Origin: JBGCED01 sp045106055
GTDB taxonomy: Bacteria > Pseudomonadota > Alphaproteobacteria > CBDDJK01
DNA: 17,074 bases
Reading direction: 5' to 3'
Assembly (NCBI GenBank): GCA_045106055.1
Contig: JBGCED010000054.1
Span: 1-17,074 of the forward strand
Part shown: in pieces, positions 15,073 through 17,074 of the stretch
Layout: every line of letters starts with the position of its first letter
Numbering within the stretch: the stretch's first letter is position 1
The notes under the pieces: model-generated
Databases searched by the model: none
Seen by the model: the letters and a program-made list of their open reading frames with translations, nothing else
What the model was told of the DNA's origin: nothing
Position numbers and translations under genes: made by a program

Positions 15073-15838
15073 ACAAACCACCCCACCCCTTGATGATCAC
15101 ATAAGACCGATCATTCATTATGAACAAACAGATGCAAGCCAGACAAAATTCGATTTTCCCTTTTTAACCTTGGCAGCGCGGGATATCCATATCAGCATCA
15201 ATGGCAAGATGCTTGAAACCGCTGAATATCAGGTGCAATCGCTTGGCAAGGTTGCGGGCGCAACGGTTATCTTGGAAACGCCGCCGCCGATTGATGCGGC
15301 GCTTGTCATATGGCGTCAAACACGACCATTACGAGATACGAAGTTCATTGAAGGCGGACAAATTCAGGCCTTAACGCTTAATCAAGCGCTGGATCGCTTA
15401 ACCTTGATCCAGCAAGATTATGCGCTGATGTTGGAAAATTATTTGAAACTGCCCAGTGATTTTAACGCCGCCCCGCTGGCACTGCCCGCCCCGCAGCCAA
15501 ACCGCGCCTTGAAATGGAACGAAAATGCGGACCGCCTAACCAACAGTCTTTATGATCCTGATTTGGTAATTGGCGCAGAGGATCGGGCGCAAGCTTCCAG
15601 CATTGCCGCACAAGCATCCGCAGACATTGCCGCCAAATATGCAGCGATAGCAACTAATTCCGCGCTTTCTGGAAAGCCGTGCTTTTATGGGTTAAGGCGC
15701 GATCACAGCGATTTATTGCTGGATACGGGCATTGGCAATTATGACATTAGCAATTATCTGGCCTGCGCCTTTGCAATCGCGGGCATTGAATATTCAATCG
15801 ACCAAGATGGTCATTTTCTAGCAACTTATCAGGAGTAA
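15065..15838 (+). CDS. Tail fibre base protein with T7 gp17-like N-terminal domain
   Basis: 257 residues from the ATG at 15065, chosen because it overlaps the upstream stop; a start at 15032 adds 11 basic residues and is less likely. Residues about 10-140 match the N-terminal domain of T7 gp17, which docks the fibre to the tail: YEQTDASQTKFDFPFLTLAA, HISINGKML, VIWRQTRPLRDTKF and the helical QALTLNQALDRLTLIQQDYA. The remaining ~110 residues include an Ala/Ser-rich helical linker (QASSIAAQASADIAAKYAAI) and a short terminal domain. There is no receptor-binding tip, which probably resides in the next gene 4 bp downstream. T7 gp17 is 553 residues, so this is a short adaptor fibre. Confidence 0.75.
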   Translation: MTEQTTPPLDDHIRPIIHYEQTDASQTKFDFPFLTLAARDIHISINGKMLETAEYQVQSLGKVAGATVILETPPPIDAALVIWRQTRPLRDTKFIEGGQIQALTLNQALDRLTLIQQDYALMLENYLKLPSDFNAAPLALPAPQPNRALKWNENADRLTNSLYDPDLVIGAEDRAQASSIAAQASADIAAKYAAIATNSALSGKPCFYGLRRDHSDLLLDTGIGNYDISNYLACAFAIAGIEYSIDQDGHFLATYQE

Positions 15839-15842
15839 ATAT

Positions 15843-16535
15843 ATGTCAATCATTAATCTTGGAAAGATAAAATTTAACTGGTGCGGGGTTTATGATCCTG
15901 CGCGTGACTATCATGCGGATGATGTTGTACTGCTTGACGGGTCATCCTATGTCGCAATTACCGCTATTGAAACCAACCACGCACCGCCCGCTTCAGGGTG
16001 GGATTTAATGGTGCAAGGAATCACCAGCGAAACTGCGCTGCTTGCATCCAAAGCTGAACTTGACGCGGCAATCAATCTTGCGGTTGATACGGTAACCAAG
16101 CCCCCTTATTTGCGCATAGGGTCTTATGGAGGATGGGGAACCACTTCAACCTATCCAGGCAACACATGGAACAAATTGCAATGTTTTGAAAATATTGTTG
16201 AAAATCGCGGCGGCTTTACTTTTGATGGCAATCACACCGTGATCATCCCGCAGGATGGAATCTATGCGTTAAATTGTTCCATATATACCTACGCCAATGA
16301 TTTTCACCAAACGGCAATCAGGGTCAATGACAGCTCGATCCTCAATGGTTCCAATAACCTAGCTTACAATAATGGTTACAGCACGGGCTATTCACAGCAT
16401 TTATGGGATCAACAGGCGCGGCTAAATGCGGGGGATCGCATAGCATTTTGGTTTTATCAAAAAAGCCCCGTGAGCAGCGCGCATACTGTTTATCATGGCC
16501 ACCTTAGTGGCTCACTTTATCGCTTAGGAGCATAA
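15843..16535 (+). CDS. Fibre tip protein: carbohydrate-binding module plus C1q-like domain
   Basis: 230 residues. Residues about 10-60 resemble the CBM5/12 chitin-binding group: WCGVYDPARDYHADDVVLLD, then GSSYVAI, NHAPPASGWDLMVQG. A helical segment (ETALLASKAELDAAINLAVD) links to a C-terminal beta-sandwich like C1q/TNF domains: ENRGGFTFDG, VIIPQDGIYALNCSIYTYA, LNAGDRIAFWFYQK and the closing HGHLSGSLYRL. This suggests a trimeric glycan-binding fibre tip. AGGAG (15831-15835) overlaps the end of the fibre base gene, so the two are co-expressed. Host-range determination is inferred from domain content and position. Confidence 0.7.
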   Translation: MSIINLGKIKFNWCGVYDPARDYHADDVVLLDGSSYVAITAIETNHAPPASGWDLMVQGITSETALLASKAELDAAINLAVDTVTKPPYLRIGSYGGWGTTSTYPGNTWNKLQCFENIVENRGGFTFDGNHTVIIPQDGIYALNCSIYTYANDFHQTAIRVNDSSILNGSNNLAYNNGYSTGYSQHLWDQQARLNAGDRIAFWFYQKSPVSSAHTVYHGHLSGSLYRLGA

Positions 16536-16536
16536 C

Positions 16537-16962
16537 ATGCAAAATACATATATGAATACCAGCCTTGCCATTCAAAAATTGATCCCAGATGCGCTGGGTT
16601 TCACCTTAACCCCCGACGAGCAGATTGACAAATGGTGGGATCAAGCCCCCCAGCCGACCGCAGCCGAATTACAAGCTGCATTAACAGAAATATTAAAAGA
16701 TCAACGCCTTGACGACATTAAAACAGAAGCCGCAAGACGGATTGATAATATCGCGCCCTTATGGCGGCAAACCAATGCGCTTATTGCCATTCAATCCCTA
16801 TCATCAACCCCCGATTTAACCGCCGATCAACAGCAGTCCTTGGATCAATCCACCGCGCTGTTTGACAAAATAAACACCATTCGCAGTCAATCTGATGCGC
16901 TGGAAGCCCGCGCCATTGCAGGCGAAATATTTGACCCAAGCGATGATGCAATTTGGGGCTAG
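16537..16962 (+). CDS. Small tail-associated protein
   Basis: 141 residues; AGGAG (16526-16530) lies 6 nt before the ATG and inside the previous gene. The N-terminus (LTPDEQIDKWWDQAPQPTAAEL) and the helical body (IKTEAARRIDNIAPLWRQTN, then IRSQSDALEA) resemble the small helical proteins or C-terminal segments often found next to phage tail fibres. Roles suggested for those include fibre assembly chaperone or tail component; which applies cannot be said. No membrane segment or catalytic motif is visible. Confidence 0.6.
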   Translation: MQNTYMNTSLAIQKLIPDALGFTLTPDEQIDKWWDQAPQPTAAELQAALTEILKDQRLDDIKTEAARRIDNIAPLWRQTNALIAIQSLSSTPDLTADQQQSLDQSTALFDKINTIRSQSDALEARAIAGEIFDPSDDAIWG

Positions 16963-16985
16963 GAAGATGCAGAAAGGATATGTTT

Positions 16986-17074
16986 ATGTACCACCTGTTG
17001 GAGGCAATGATGAAGCTTGAAATATTTATTGCCCCAGCGGTAGGTTCGGTGGTTGCGGTCGTCTTTGCAAAACC
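16986..17074 (+). CDS. Start of a small membrane protein, cut by window edge
   Basis: An open frame runs off the right edge. An ATG at 16986 follows AAAGGA (16973-16978) by 7 nt; an in-frame ATG at 17010 follows GGAGG (17000-17004) by 5 nt. Either gives KLEIFIAPAVGSVVAVVFAK, an amphipathic-to-hydrophobic stretch typical of a membrane helix. Position after the fibre genes, where T7 carries its holin (gp17.5), makes a lysis or membrane role possible, but too little is visible. Confidence 0.35.
   Translation, partial: MYHLLEAMMKLEIFIAPAVGSVVAVVFAK

Overview
The window looks like part of an alphaproteobacterial chromosome of moderate, slightly AT-leaning base composition, with a phage-derived structural gene block set directly against housekeeping genes. 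The lineage call rests on the clpS-clpA pair, an RluC-type pseudouridine synthase beside trpF, and a capsid protein of a type I associate with alphaproteobacterial prophages. No rRNA or tRNA is present, so the order or genus cannot be fixed. Layout, left to right: (1) 1-253 is AT-rich and holds a short broken relic of a kinesin-light-chain-type TPR protein. (2) 254-2686 (minus) is a SIR2-STAND protein, the architecture of Avs5-type antiphage NADases. (3) 2880-5756 (minus) is the clpS-clpA operon, the N-degron adaptor and the unfoldase of ClpAP. (4) 5932-7738 (plus) is an rluC-like gene followed by trpF. (5) 7739-8068 is an intergenic leader with a candidate promoter, an inverted repeat over its -10 box, and a good intrinsic terminator just before the capsid gene. 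(6) 8069 to the right edge is a podovirus (T7-like) virion module: major capsid protein, small capsid-associated protein, jelly-roll-like protein, tail tubular proteins A and B, a gp14-like internal protein, a small lysine/proline-rich protein, a gp17-like fibre base, a separate CBM/C1q-like fibre tip, a small tail-associated protein, and the start of a membrane protein. A minus-strand lipoprotein gene with an internal duplication interrupts this module like a moron. How the genes fit together: the phage genes encode head, tail tube and receptor-binding parts. Portal, terminase, integrase, polymerase and lysis genes are not visible, although the module continues past the right edge. Whether this is a live prophage, a remnant, or a domesticated particle such as a gene transfer agent cannot be decided here. 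The SIR2-STAND gene and the TPR relic suggest that the left edge is also an accessory site, separated from the phage block by about 5 kb of core genes. The most unusual signal is a family of roughly 60-nt repeats in two gaps of the phage block (about 9160-9345 and 13990-14262). Each carries a conserved head and two adjacent hairpins with short, mostly 4-nt loops, and the stems differ between copies by compensatory changes. The copies occur in both orientations, one ends in a T-tract, and two form a near-identical 62-nt tandem repeat. I do not recognise this family; it behaves like a REP/BIME-type element.
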